A stretch of DNA of 64,000 nt from Bradyrhizobium australiense. GTDB taxonomy: Bacteria; Pseudomonadota; Alphaproteobacteria; Rhizobiales; Xanthobacteraceae. Where the stretch lies: NCBI RefSeq assembly GCF_013114825.1, contig NZ_JAAVLX010000007.1:1-64000 (forward strand), written 5' to 3'. Below, in pieces: positions 1 through 8,944 of the stretch (position 1 is the stretch's first letter; each line of letters starts with the position of its first letter). The position numbers were made by a program, and so were the translations under genes. Under the pieces are notes generated by a model. That model had not been told where the DNA came from. It saw nothing but the letters and a program-made list of their open reading frames with translations, and made no database searches.

Positions 1-37
1 GGACGACAGGGTTTTTCGGCAACCAGCACGTGATCTA

Positions 38-1543
38 TTACTGCACGCTGAGCGCCACGAACCGCAATTCGCCCTCGCCGTTCGAGACCAGCAACAACAC
101 CGATTTCTTGCCGTCCTTCTTGAGCTGATCGACGCGCTTCTTGATGTCGGCGGCGCTGGCGACCGCTTCCTGCGCCACCTCGACGATGACATCGCCGGCG
201 GAGAGGCGCTTTTCGGCGGCGTCGGAGGAGCCATCGACACCCGTGATGATGACGCCTTTGACGCTCTCCTTGATCTTGTACCTCGTACGCAGGTCCTTGC
301 TGAGCGCGGCAAGATCGAGGCCGAGCGCCTTTTGCGTTACCGGCTTCTCGACAGGATCTTCCTTGGTCTTGGCGGCAGCCTGCTGCACCTTTTCGGTATC
401 CTCGAGGCGGCCAAGCGTGACCTTGCGGGTTTCCTCGTTACCCTTGCGAATGATAACGACGTCGACTTCCTTGCCGACCGCGGTGTCGGCGACGACGCGG
501 GAGAGATCCTTCGGGTCCTTGACGTCTTTTCCGTCGAACTTGACGACGACATCGCCGGGCTCGATACCGGCGGGCTTGGCCGGCCCCTTGTCGTCGACGC
601 CGGCGACCAGCGCGCCGCGGGCGGGCTTGATGCTGAGGCTTTCGGCGATCTCCTCGGTGACCTGCTGAATCCGCACGCCGAGCCAGCCGCGGCGCAGTTC
701 GCCGAACTGCCGGAGCTGATCAACTACGGCGGCCACCGTCTTCGACGGCACCGCGAAGCCGAGGCCGATCGAACCGCCGGTCGGCGAGATGATCAGCGTG
801 TTGACGCCAATCACTTCGCCTTCGAGGTTAAACAGCGGCCCGCCGGAATTGCCGCGGTTGATGGAGGCATCGGTCTGGATGTAGCTGTCATACGGCCCTT
901 GGCTGATGTCGCGGTTGCGCGCCGACACGATACCGGCCGTGACCGAGCCGCCGAGGCTGAACGGATTGCCGATCGCAATCACCCATTCGCCGAGCCGCAG
1001 CTTGTCGGAATCACCGAACTTCACCGCGGTCACCGGCTTCACCGGCTTGAACTTCAGGACCGCAATGTCGGTCTTCTTGTCGACGCCGACCAGTTCGGCC
1101 TTGATCTTGGTGCCGTCGTTCATGATCACGTTGATCTCGTCGGCATCCGCGATGACGTGATTGTTGGTGACGACTACGCCTGAGGCATCGATGATGAAGC
1201 CGGAGCCGAGCGAATTGGTCTTGCGCGGCGGCTGCATTTCGCCGTTCTTGTCGCCGCCCTTTGGGCTGCCGCCGCGGCGGTTCTTGAAGAAGTCGTCGAA
1301 GAATTCCTCGAACGGCGAGCCCGGCGGCAATTGCGGCATCGCATCCTTGCCGCCCTTGGCCTCCACGCTCTGCGAGGTCGAGATATTGACGACGGAATCG
1401 ATTACCTTCTCGGCAATATCGGCGATGCCGTCCGGCCCGCGCGCGCTGGCCGGCACTGAAGCCAGCATGCTGGCGGCACCGAGCGAGATCGCAATCCCCA
1501 TCAGGCGCAGGCGGCTGGTCAAGGCGGATCTGGCACCGGTCAT
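38..1543 (-). CDS. degP: Do-family periplasmic serine endoprotease (DegP/HtrA type)
   Basis: This is a periplasmic ATP-independent protease/chaperone that degrades or refolds misfolded envelope proteins. From the chosen start the protein has 501 residues. It begins with a signal peptide (hydrophobic stretch, then PASA-RG near residue 33). A trypsin-like domain follows, with the triad His129 (VTNNHVI), Asp159 (KKTDIAVL) and Ser233 (GNSGGPL), and then two PDZ domains in the last 220 residues. A Phe- and Gly-rich insert near residues 78-100 resembles the LA loop of DegP. The reading frame is open a further 27 codons upstream, but the Met at 1543 has a GGAG-type ribosome site and starts the signal peptide, so it is preferred. 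It lies downstream of hflK, hflC and DUF2065 on the same strand, which suggests a shared membrane proteolysis role. Whether it is closer to DegP, DegQ or MucD cannot be decided here. Confidence 0.93.
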   Translation of the reverse strand: MTGARSALTSRLRLMGIAISLGAASMLASVPASARGPDGIADIAEKVIDSVVNISTSQSVEAKGGKDAMPQLPPGSPFEEFFDDFFKNRRGGSPKGGDKNGEMQPPRKTNSLGSGFIIDASGVVVTNNHVIADADEINVIMNDGTKIKAELVGVDKKTDIAVLKFKPVKPVTAVKFGDSDKLRLGEWVIAIGNPFSLGGSVTAGIVSARNRDISQGPYDSYIQTDASINRGNSGGPLFNLEGEVIGVNTLIISPTGGSIGLGFAVPSKTVAAVVDQLRQFGELRRGWLGVRIQQVTEEIAESLSIKPARGALVAGVDDKGPAKPAGIEPGDVVVKFDGKDVKDPKDLSRVVADTAVGKEVDVVIIRKGNEETRKVTLGRLEDTEKVQQAAAKTKEDPVEKPVTQKALGLDLAALSKDLRTRYKIKESVKGVIITGVDGSSDAAEKRLSAGDVIVEVAQEAVASAADIKKRVDQLKKDGKKSVLLLVSNGEGELRFVALSVQ

Positions 1544-1698
1544 GTCGGCTGGTCTCCAAAGGGTCGAATTTGCGTCCACAGTGCGCCCGAACGGGTCTGA
1601 GGCGCAAGCATCTGCGCCCGACATTCCGGCGAAAAATCGGCTGCTGCCGGCTCACGATTTCGTTGGCGTCAGAGTTCAGTTGCGCTCTTGGGCACACT

Positions 1699-1777
1699 GT
1701 CATTCCGAGGCGCGAAGCGAACCCCAATGTGCAATTGCACATCTGAGGTCTGGTCCTTCGGACCATCCCGGAATGAC
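1699..1777. repeat. dispersed extragenic repeat, copy A (79 bp)
   Basis: The element has inverted ends GTCATTCCG and CGGAATGAC and contains an internal ATGTGCAATTGCACAT palindrome. A related 99-bp copy with the same ends and the same GTGCAATTGCAC-like core lies at 42476-42574. It sits between degP and the DUF2065 gene and can fold into a long hairpin, so it may also act in mRNA processing or termination. Confidence 0.75.
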
Positions 1778-1788
1778 GGAGGAACAGC

Positions 1789-1989
1789 TTACCGCCGCAC
1801 GAACCAGATCAGAAGCAGACCGATGACCGCCGAGACGATGCCGACGATCCGCAGGATATTATCCGGCGTCGCCAATGCGCTTTTCATCGCCCGGCGCATC
1901 CAGGCCGGGCTGGCTGCGAACATCAGGCCTTCGAGCACAAAAAGGATACCTACACCGATGAGGAAGTCGGCGAACGCAATGGACCTCAT
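1789..1989 (-). CDS. DUF2065 family small inner-membrane protein
   Basis: This 66-residue protein has two hydrophobic segments (roughly residues 5-25 and 45-62) joined by a short loop containing PAWMRR, matching the DUF2065 (YjeT-like) family in size and layout. Its function is unknown. In many proteobacteria the family sits next to hflK and hflC, as here, where it follows hflC by about 95 bp and precedes the DegP-type protease on the same strand. An accessory role in membrane protein quality control is inferred from this context only. Confidence 0.8.
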   Translation of the reverse strand: MRSIAFADFLIGVGILFVLEGLMFAASPAWMRRAMKSALATPDNILRIVGIVSAVIGLLLIWFVRR

Positions 1990-2083
1990 CGGATGGCATC
2001 CCCCCGCTATTCAAGCGCCTTTTGCTTTTGTGCCGGCGAAGCGGCCCCCCGCTTCGCCGTAACGTGTGTATCGCGGCCGGTCG

Positions 2084-2983
2084 TTAAGGCTTCGGCGCCG
2101 CCGCTGCCGGCGGATGGCCCGACGGATTGGCGAAGAAGCGGAAGAACTCGGAATCGGGCCGCAGCAGGAAACGGGTGTCGTTGGCGCGCAGCCCGGTCTC
2201 ATAGGCCGACATCGAACGATAGAAGGCGAAGAAATCCGGATCCCGACCATAAGCCTCGGCGAACAGCCGGTTGCGCTCGGCATCACCTGCGCCGCGGGTC
2301 TGCTCGGCGGTCGAATTGGCTTCCGCAATAATCACGGTCGCCTCGCGGTCAGCCTTCGAGCGGATCTCCTGCGCCTTCTGGCCGCCCTGGGCGCGGAACT
2401 CCGCCGCCTCGCGCTGGCGTTCGGTCTGCATGCGCTGATAGACCGCCTGGCTGTTGGCCTCCGGCAGATCAGCGCGACGGATGCGCACGTCGACCAGTTG
2501 GATGCCGTATTGGTCAGCCTCTCTGTCGAGTTGGTCCCGGATGCGCGTCATCAGCGTTTCGCGTTCGTCGCGCACCACGGTAATGAAGTTGACCTCGCCC
2601 AGCACGCGGCGCAGCGCCGCGTTCAACAGCGTGGTGAGCTGGATGTTGGCGGCCTGGATCGAGCCGATGCTCTGATAGAAGCGCAGCGGGTTCTTGATCC
2701 GGTAGCGGGCGAAGGCGTCGACGACGAGCCGTTTCTGGTCGGAAGCAATGACTTCCTGGGACGGATTCTCGAGATCGAGGATGCGCTTGTCGATGCTGAT
2801 GACGGTGTCGATGAACGGCGCCTTGAAGTTCAGGCCCGGCTCAGACACGACGTCGACCGGCCGGCCGAGCCGGACCACGAGCGCCTGCTCGGTCTGCGAC
2901 ACCGTGAAGATCGAGCTGTAGCCCACGATCACCACGAGTAACAGCAGGATCAGGCTGACGATACCTGCAACTGGAGACCTCAT
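2084..2983 (-). CDS. hflC: HflC, regulator of FtsH protease (SPFH/band 7)
   Basis: HflC forms the periplasm-facing HflKC complex that encloses and modulates the membrane AAA protease FtsH. The 299-residue protein has one N-terminal membrane anchor (about residues 5-24), a band 7/SPFH domain beginning with VSQTEQALVVRLGRP, and a long charged, Ala/Glu/Arg-rich helix near residues 185-245 typical of stomatin-like proteins. A short Pro/Ala tail ends it. Its ATG overlaps the stop of hflK by 4 bp (ATGA), indicating translational coupling. Confidence 0.95.
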   Translation of the reverse strand: MRSPVAGIVSLILLLLVVIVGYSSIFTVSQTEQALVVRLGRPVDVVSEPGLNFKAPFIDTVISIDKRILDLENPSQEVIASDQKRLVVDAFARYRIKNPLRFYQSIGSIQAANIQLTTLLNAALRRVLGEVNFITVVRDERETLMTRIRDQLDREADQYGIQLVDVRIRRADLPEANSQAVYQRMQTERQREAAEFRAQGGQKAQEIRSKADREATVIIAEANSTAEQTRGAGDAERNRLFAEAYGRDPDFFAFYRSMSAYETGLRANDTRFLLRPDSEFFRFFANPSGHPPAAAAPKP

Positions 2984-4119
2984 CGCGTGCCTCCGCTCTG
3001 CTGCTGGCCAGCCGTCGGCGCCGGACGGCGCGGCGTCAATTCGCTGAGCGGCAGATACGGCACGATGCTCTGTGCGGAGTTGCCGCCGTCATAGACCAGT
3101 TTCTCGGACCCACCGAGAATCCGCTCCATCGTCTCCAGATAAATTCGCTGCCGCGTCACGTCGGGCGCCTTCTTGTATTCATCGTAGACCTTCTGGAACC
3201 GCGCGCTCTGGCCCTTGGCCTCGGCGACTGCCTGTTCCCTGTAACCTTCCGCGATCTGCAGGATCTGCGCGGCACGGCCGCGGGCGTCGGGAACGACACG
3301 GTTGGCATAGGTCTGTGCCTCGTTCTGCAGCCGCTCGAAGTCGGCGCGAGCGGCCTGCACGTCACGGAACGCGTCGATGACCTGCGCGGGGGGATCGACC
3401 TTCTGCATCTGCACCTGCGTGATCTGAACGCCGGAGCCGTAGGTATCTAGCGTCCTCTGCATCAGGTCCTGGACACCCTGCTCCGTCGTATTGCGGGCGC
3501 CGGTGAGGATCGGCTGGATCTGCGAACGCCCGATCACCTCGCGCATCGCGCTTTCGGCCACCGCCTTCACGGTGCCTTCGGGATTTTGGATGTTGAAGAG
3601 GAAGTTGCCGACGCCATTGGGCTTGATCCGCCACAACACCGTGAAATCAACGTCGACGATGTTTTCGTCGCCGGTCAGCATCAAGCTTTCTTCCGGCACG
3701 TCCCGCATGGTGCGGCCGCGCCGCGCCGGATCGTCGATCAGCGTCATGCCGATCGAGATGGTGGAGACGCGCAGCGCCTTCGGCAGCAGCACGGTTTCGA
3801 TCGGATAGGGCAGATGATAGTTCAGCCCGGGGTCGACAGTGCGCACATGCTTGCCGAAGCGCAGCACGACGCCGAGCTCCTCCGACTGCACGCGGAAGAA
3901 TCCGGACAATCCCCAGATCACCAGCGCACCGGCCAGCACCAGCGCGATGCCCATGCCGCTGAAATGGCCGCCCGGCAGGAGTTGCTGCAGCTTGTCCTGG
4001 CCGCGCCGCAGAAGGTCTTCCAGATCGGGGGGTCTCGGCCCGACCGATTGCGGACCGCCGCCCCATGGTCCCTTCGGACCTTGGCCCCATGGGCCCCCGC
4101 CTTGATTCTTCCACGGCAT
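2980..4119 (-). CDS. hflK: HflK, regulator of FtsH protease (SPFH/band 7)
   Basis: HflK is the partner of HflC in the complex that controls FtsH. The 379-residue protein starts with a cytoplasmic Gly/Pro-rich segment (residues 1-30, repeated GGGP/GPWG), followed by a transmembrane helix at about 55-75, an SPFH domain (VQSEELGVVLRFG onward) and a helical Ala-rich region near 255-320. A polar tail follows. It is the first gene of the hflK-hflC-DUF2065-degP run; the 180 bp upstream, to the end of folA, probably hold the promoter. Confidence 0.95.
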   Translation of the reverse strand: MPWKNQGGGPWGQGPKGPWGGGPQSVGPRPPDLEDLLRRGQDKLQQLLPGGHFSGMGIALVLAGALVIWGLSGFFRVQSEELGVVLRFGKHVRTVDPGLNYHLPYPIETVLLPKALRVSTISIGMTLIDDPARRGRTMRDVPEESLMLTGDENIVDVDFTVLWRIKPNGVGNFLFNIQNPEGTVKAVAESAMREVIGRSQIQPILTGARNTTEQGVQDLMQRTLDTYGSGVQITQVQMQKVDPPAQVIDAFRDVQAARADFERLQNEAQTYANRVVPDARGRAAQILQIAEGYREQAVAEAKGQSARFQKVYDEYKKAPDVTRQRIYLETMERILGGSEKLVYDGGNSAQSIVPYLPLSELTPRRPAPTAGQQQSGGTR

Positions 4120-4299
4120 ATAAACTCTCCTCTGCGGGGGAACGGGCCCGCCTGTTCGGCAGGATGCCTTAAGCCTCGCATATCCGCCCGGCTTTATAGG
4201 GGACCGCTAGGTCCCTTACAACGCAAGCTTCCAGCTCGAAGCAGCTATGTCTGACGCCATAATTGTCAATGCAAACATTGATTAGCGAGGTTAATACTG

Positions 4300-4803
4300 T
4301 CAGCGCCGACGAAATGTCACATAGGAGAAATCGCCGCTATCGTCCGGACCTGCCGGATTCCGCACGCGCGCCACCTCTTCCCATGCGGCCAAATCGACGG
4401 CCGGGAAACGCGTGTCACCGTCGGGCCGGGCATGCACCTCGGTAATCTCCAGGCGATCGGCGCTGTCCATCCATTGCGCGTAGATTTCGGCGCCGCCGAT
4501 CACGGCGATCTCAGTGGCGAAACGTCGCAGCGCATCGCCGGTGGCGACCGCCTTCGCGTCGCTGAACGAATGGGTAACCACCACGCCATCGGCGCGAAAG
4601 CCGGCGTCGCGGGTGACGACGATATTGGTCCGCCCGGGAAGTGGCCGGCCGATCGAGATGAAGGTCTTGCGGCCCATCACCACGGGCTTTCCCGCCGTCA
4701 GCGCCTTGAAGCGCGCCATGTCGGATTTCAGCCGCCATGGAATGGCGCCCCCTGCCCCGATCACGCCGTTCTCGGCGACTGCAACGATGAGAACGATCTC
4801 CAT
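4300..4803 (-). CDS. folA: dihydrofolate reductase
   Basis: The enzyme reduces dihydrofolate to tetrahydrofolate with NADPH, regenerating the cofactor oxidised by thymidylate synthase. The 167-residue protein shows the family features VAVAENGVIG, IPWRLKSDM (active-site Asp28), MGRKTF and RTNIVVTR, then the VIGGAEIY motif. The frame runs open about 105 codons further upstream inside the GNAT gene, but the family N-terminus begins at the Met at 4803. Its ATG overlaps the stop of the GNAT gene by one base (TAATG), so the two are translationally coupled. It is the last gene of the thyA-GNAT-folA unit. Confidence 0.95.
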   Translation of the reverse strand: MEIVLIVAVAENGVIGAGGAIPWRLKSDMARFKALTAGKPVVMGRKTFISIGRPLPGRTNIVVTRDAGFRADGVVVTHSFSDAKAVATGDALRRFATEIAVIGGAEIYAQWMDSADRLEITEVHARPDGDTRFPAVDLAAWEEVARVRNPAGPDDSGDFSYVTFRRR

Positions 4804-5288
4804 TACCGCGTCCCCTGCGCCAGCGCCGCGAGCGCCGGACCGCCGACCCGGCAGATCGTCCACCCGTCCATCACTTGGGCGCCGAGCGATCTGTAGAACG
4901 CGATCGACGGGGTATTCCAGTCGAGCACCGCCCACTGCAAGCGCGACCAGCCGTTCGCCATGCATTCCTTCGCCAGATGCGCCAGGAGCGCCTTGCCGAT
5001 GCCGTTGCCGCGCAGCGCCGGGCGGACGAACAGATCTTCCAGATAGATGCCGGAGCGGCCGCTGAAGGTCGAGAAATTCACGAACCAGACTGCAAGGCCC
5101 GCCGGCTCGCCGTCCCACTCGGCGATCTCGCAGAACAAGCGCGGATTGACCCCGAATAGCGCCGCATCGATACCGGCTTCGGTCGCTTCCACTTCGTGGA
5201 GCAGCTTTTCGTATTCGGCGAGTTCGCGAACAAAGGACAGGACAAGTCCCGCTTCGCCCGCACGCGCGCGGCGGATCGTGAGGGACAT
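4803..5288 (-). CDS. GNAT family N-acetyltransferase (diamine acetyltransferase-like)
   Basis: This 161-residue single-domain protein belongs to the GNAT acyl-CoA transferase superfamily. The pyrophosphate-binding motif A is visible as RPALRGNGIGKALL near residues 88-101, preceded by YLEDLFV, a pattern seen in spermidine/diamine acetyltransferase-like members. The substrate is not established by sequence. It is inserted between thyA (19 bp upstream) and folA (1 bp overlap), an arrangement implying co-transcription rather than a clear metabolic link. Confidence 0.88.
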   Translation of the reverse strand: MSLTIRRARAGEAGLVLSFVRELAEYEKLLHEVEATEAGIDAALFGVNPRLFCEIAEWDGEPAGLAVWFVNFSTFSGRSGIYLEDLFVRPALRGNGIGKALLAHLAKECMANGWSRLQWAVLDWNTPSIAFYRSLGAQVMDGWTICRVGGPALAALAQGTR

Positions 5289-5307
5289 CAGATGCTCACA
5301 CCGCTGG

Positions 5308-6102
5308 TCATACAGCCACTTCGGCCTTGATGTGCGGGTGCGGATCGTAGCCTTCGAGCGCGAAATCCTCGTAGCGGAACGCGAATATGTCCTTCACGTC
5401 AGGATTGATCTTCAGGACCGGCAACGGCCGCGTCGGCCGTGCCAGTTGCAGCCGGGCCTGCTCGAGGTGGTTGGAGTAGAGATGCGCATCGCCGAGCGAA
5501 TGCACGAAGTCGCCGGGCGTTAGTCCAGTCACCTGCGCCACCATCATCGTCAGCAACGAATAGGACGCGATGTTGAACGGCACGCCTAGGAACACGTCGG
5601 CCGAGCGCTGGTAGAGCTGGCACGACAATTTGCCGTTGGCGACATAGAACTGAAACAGGCAGTGACAGGGCGGCAGCGCCATCTTGTCGACGTCGGCCGG
5701 ATTCCAGGCGGTCACGATCAGCCGCCGCGAATCCGGATTGCGCCTGATCATGTCAATGACGTTGGAAATCTGGTCGATGCTTCGCCCGTCCGGCGCCGGC
5801 CATGAGCGCCATTGCGATCCGTAGACGGGCCCCAGATCGCCGTTGGCATCGGCCCATTCATCCCAGATCGAAACGCCGTTATCCCTGAGGTATTTGATGT
5901 TGGTGTCGCCGGCGAGAAACCACAGCAATTCGTGCACGATCGCCTTCAGCGGCAGCCGCTTGGTGGTCAGCATCGGAAAGCCGGCCGCCAGATTGAACCG
6001 CATCTGGTGACCGAAGATCGACAGCGTGCCGGTGCCGGTGCGGTCGTGCTTCTCCGCGCCGTCGCTCAGGATACGTTCGAGCAGGTCGTGGTACTGGTTC
6101 AT
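5308..6102 (-). CDS. thyA: thymidylate synthase
   Basis: The enzyme converts dUMP to dTMP using methylenetetrahydrofolate and leaves dihydrofolate, which FolA recycles. The protein is 264 residues, the same as the E. coli enzyme, and places the nucleophile at Cys146 within LPPCHCLFQFYV. The phosphate-binding RRLIV and the Tyr/Asp-rich C-terminal folate region are present. The open frame extends 27 codons upstream, but MNQYHDLLERIL is the conserved family start. It opens the thyA-GNAT-folA operon. Confidence 0.96.
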   Translation of the reverse strand: MNQYHDLLERILSDGAEKHDRTGTGTLSIFGHQMRFNLAAGFPMLTTKRLPLKAIVHELLWFLAGDTNIKYLRDNGVSIWDEWADANGDLGPVYGSQWRSWPAPDGRSIDQISNVIDMIRRNPDSRRLIVTAWNPADVDKMALPPCHCLFQFYVANGKLSCQLYQRSADVFLGVPFNIASYSLLTMMVAQVTGLTPGDFVHSLGDAHLYSNHLEQARLQLARPTRPLPVLKINPDVKDIFAFRYEDFALEGYDPHPHIKAEVAV

Positions 6103-6226
6103 GGCTGGTGCTTCGGACCTTTTCGGGACGGCGAATTTAGCGGCCGGGGCATCCGATCGACATGCCGATTCGGCTTCGCGCACCGATTATACCCGGAAAA
6201 ATGATCACTCCCCGCACAAACGGCAA

Positions 6227-6248
6227 GGGCGGAACTCGCGTTCCGCCC
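6227..6248. terminator. hairpin downstream of the TctC-type gene
   Basis: A perfect 9-bp stem (GGGCGGAAC / GTTCCGCCC) with a TCGC loop lies 27 bp past the stop of the TctC-like gene. There is no strong U-tract, so it may stabilise the mRNA end rather than act as a classical intrinsic terminator. Confidence 0.5.
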
Positions 6249-6274
6249 CTGGCCTACAGCCTTGATTGCTTGGA

Positions 6275-7258
6275 CTAATTCACCGGCTTGAGCACCGGCG
6301 TCCATTTCGCGATTTCGTTCTTCACCAGTGTTCCCAGCGCCGCCGGCGTCCGATCGGCTGCCGCCGGAATGACGCTGCCGAGATCGAGCAGGCGCTTGCG
6401 GACGCCCTCGTCGTCGAGCGCCTTGACCACAGCAGCGTTCAGTTTGGCGACGACATCCGCAGGCGTTCCCTTGGGCGCGAAGATCGCGTTCCAGGCCTGA
6501 GCCTGGAAGGCCGGCAGGCCAGCCTCGGTGGTGGTGGGAACATTCGGCAAGGACGGGTTACGCTCAGGCGTCGCCACGGCATAGGCCTTTATGGTGCCGC
6601 CGTTGATCTGCGGCACGGCGTTGACGATCTGGTCGCACATGTAATCGACCTGCCCGGCCACCAGCGCGTTCATCGCAGGACCCGTGCCATTGAAGGGAAC
6701 GCCAATCGGCTTGACGCCCAGGACTGAATTCAGCAATTCGCACGATACGTTCGAGACCGAGCCGACGCCGGCATGCGCCGCATTCACCTTGGACTCGTTC
6801 GCTTTGACGTAGGCGATGAATTCCTTGAGGTCCTTTGGCGCAAAATCCTTGCGCGCCAGGATCAGGATCGGCGTGCCGGCGAGCAGTCCGACGGGCTCGA
6901 AATCCTTTTCCGGATGATAGGCGAGCTTGGGATAGAGCGGCACAGAAGCCGCATGCGTGCCCATATGCCCCGTGATCAGCGTATAGCCGTCATTGGCGGC
7001 CCGTGCGGCGCGGGTGGTGGCGGTGGTGCCGCCGGCGCCGACCACGTTTTCGATGATGATGGTTTGACCGAGCGTCTGCGCCATGTGGCCAGTGACGATG
7101 CGCGCGATGACGTCCGTCGGTCCACCGGCCGCAAACGGCACGATCATGGTGATGTTGCGCGTCGGATAGGTCTGAGCCTGCGCCTGCGCAGAAAGCAATG
7201 CCAGTCCGGCAAGCGCGGCCAGCCAACCGCTCGCAAGCGGGCGTCCATACCAGTTCAT
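6275..7258 (-). CDS. tripartite tricarboxylate transporter substrate-binding protein (TctC/Bug)
   Basis: This is a periplasmic solute receptor of the Bug/TctC family that captures carboxylates for the TctAB membrane proteins. The 327-residue protein has a signal peptide (to about AQAQA near residue 28), followed by the family hallmark YPTRNITMIVPFAAGGPTD and a second conserved block around GVGSVS. The C-terminus ends in the usual KWTPVLK segment. It is the third gene of the unit tctB-tctA-tctC, separated from tctA by 113 bp that contain a strong hairpin. The ligand cannot be read from sequence. Confidence 0.92.
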   Translation of the reverse strand: MNWYGRPLASGWLAALAGLALLSAQAQAQTYPTRNITMIVPFAAGGPTDVIARIVTGHMAQTLGQTIIIENVVGAGGTTATTRAARAANDGYTLITGHMGTHAASVPLYPKLAYHPEKDFEPVGLLAGTPILILARKDFAPKDLKEFIAYVKANESKVNAAHAGVGSVSNVSCELLNSVLGVKPIGVPFNGTGPAMNALVAGQVDYMCDQIVNAVPQINGGTIKAYAVATPERNPSLPNVPTTTEAGLPAFQAQAWNAIFAPKGTPADVVAKLNAAVVKALDDEGVRKRLLDLGSVIPAAADRTPAALGTLVKNEIAKWTPVLKPVN

Positions 7259-7282
7259 GTTGAATTCCTTCAGCCCTTAAAC

Positions 7283-7310
7283 AAATGCCGGCTCTCCCAA
7301 GCCGGCATTT
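7283..7310. promoter_or_regulatory. intercistronic hairpin between tctA and tctC
   Basis: An 11-bp perfect inverted repeat (AAATGCCGGCT / AGCCGGCATTT) with a 6-base loop lies between the tctA stop and the tctC start. On the minus strand its 3' arm runs into ATTTGTTTAA, so it could be a leaky terminator or an mRNA-processing barrier. Such elements commonly raise the level of the downstream binding-protein message relative to the membrane subunits. Confidence 0.55.
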
Positions 7311-7371
7311 GCATCTCATATCAGTTCACGCGAAGTCGGCCAGACTTCAACCTGCGGCGCACCGCCGCAGG

Positions 7372-8937
7372 TCAGTTTTCGGACTCGACGAACACCTCGT
7401 CGCGCTTCTTTCGCAGCGTCGGCAGGACGGCCAGCACGAGCAGAGCGGCGGCGATTGCCATCAGCACTGCCGACAGCGGGCGGGTCAGGAACACTGACCA
7501 GTCCCCGCGCGAGATCAGCAGCGCCCGCCGCAGGTTCTCTTCCATCAGCGGTCCGAGCACCATGCCGAGCAGCAACGGCGCCGGCTCGAAATCGTGCTTG
7601 ATCAGCCAGTAGCCGACCAGCCCGAATGCACCGGCGAGAATGACGTCGACAGGCGCATTGTTCACCGAGTAGATGCCGATGGAGCAGAAGATCACGATCG
7701 ACGGGAACATCAGGCGATACGGCACCCGCAGCAGCCGCACCCAGATGCCGACCAGCGGCAGGTTGATGATAAGCAGCATCAAATTGCCGACCCACATCGA
7801 GGCGATCATGCCCCAGACGAGCTCCGGCTGCTTCTGCATCACCTGAGGACCGGGCACGATGCCGTGAATGGTCATCGCGCCGACCATCAACGCCATCACC
7901 GCGTTGGGCGGAATGCCGAGCGTCAGCAGCGGGATGAACGAGGTCTGGGCGGCAGCATTGTTGGCGCTTTCGGGCGCCGCGACACCCTGGATCGCACCGC
8001 GGCCGAACTTCTGGGGCGTTTTCGACACCTTCTTTTCGAGCGTGTAGGCCGCGAACGATGCGATCACGGCGCCGCCGCCCGGCAAGATGCCGAGGATCGA
8101 TCCGAGTACGGTGCCGCGCAGGATCGCCGGGGTCGAATCCTTGAGATCCTTTGCCGTCGGCATCAGGCCCGAGACCTTTTGCTGAACCAGTTCGCGATCG
8201 CTTTCGCCGCCGGTATCGAGATTGCGGATGATCTCCGCAAAACCGAACAGGCCCATCGCCACGGTGGCGAAGCCGAGACCGTCGGCCAGTTCAGGAATGT
8301 TGAAGGCCATGCGCGACGCGCCGGTTTCGATGTCGGATCCCACCATCGACAGCAGCAACCCCAGCACGATCATCGCGATCGCCTTCAACACCGAACCCTT
8401 CGCGAGCACGACCGCGAAGATCAGACCGAGCACCATCAGCGAGAAATATTCGGCGGGCCCGAAGGCCAGCGCGAGCTTGGTGAGTGGCGCGCCCAGCACG
8501 GCGATCAGAACGGTCGCGACGCACCCGGCGAAAAACGAGCCGATCGCCGCGATCGCCAACGCCGGACCGGCGCGGCCTTGCTTCGCCATCTGGAAGCCGT
8601 CGAGCGCGGTGACCACGGACCCGGCCTCACCGGGAATGTTGACTAGGATCGACGTGGTCGAGCCGCCATACTGCGCACCATAATAGATGCCGGCCAGCAT
8701 GATCAGCGCGCCCACCGGCGGCAGGCCAAACGTGATTGGAAGCAACATGGCCACGGTGGCGATGGTGCCGATGCCCGGCAGCACGCCGACCAGCGTGCCG
8801 ACCAGCGCGCCGATCAGGCACAGCAGAATGTTGACGGGGATCGGGATCGAAGCCCCGCCGAGAAAGGCGGGCGTCCACTGCACGAGGTTGAAAACGACAC
8901 CGAAGCCGAGCCCAAGGTTTGAAAAGATATCTCCCAT
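7372..8937 (-). CDS. tripartite tricarboxylate transporter, large membrane subunit TctA
   Basis: This is the large polytopic permease of a TctCBA secondary transporter. The 521-residue protein is strongly hydrophobic with about ten to twelve membrane segments. It contains the family glycine-rich blocks GVLPGIGTIATVAMLLP near residues 52-68 and GILPGGGAVIASF near 290. The conserved ESANNAAA motif follows. A short charged tail (TLRKKRDE) ends the protein. It follows tctB by 7 bp on the same strand, which indicates an operon. Confidence 0.94.
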   Translation of the reverse strand: MGDIFSNLGLGFGVVFNLVQWTPAFLGGASIPIPVNILLCLIGALVGTLVGVLPGIGTIATVAMLLPITFGLPPVGALIMLAGIYYGAQYGGSTTSILVNIPGEAGSVVTALDGFQMAKQGRAGPALAIAAIGSFFAGCVATVLIAVLGAPLTKLALAFGPAEYFSLMVLGLIFAVVLAKGSVLKAIAMIVLGLLLSMVGSDIETGASRMAFNIPELADGLGFATVAMGLFGFAEIIRNLDTGGESDRELVQQKVSGLMPTAKDLKDSTPAILRGTVLGSILGILPGGGAVIASFAAYTLEKKVSKTPQKFGRGAIQGVAAPESANNAAAQTSFIPLLTLGIPPNAVMALMVGAMTIHGIVPGPQVMQKQPELVWGMIASMWVGNLMLLIINLPLVGIWVRLLRVPYRLMFPSIVIFCSIGIYSVNNAPVDVILAGAFGLVGYWLIKHDFEPAPLLLGMVLGPLMEENLRRALLISRGDWSVFLTRPLSAVLMAIAAALLVLAVLPTLRKKRDEVFVESEN

Positions 8938-8944
8938 CGTGCCC

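Noticed and set aside
7594..8646. 350-codon plus-strand frame opposite tctA
   Set aside because: Composition is His/Asp/Gln/Arg-rich antisense noise, while the tctA frame has clear membrane segments and family motifs.
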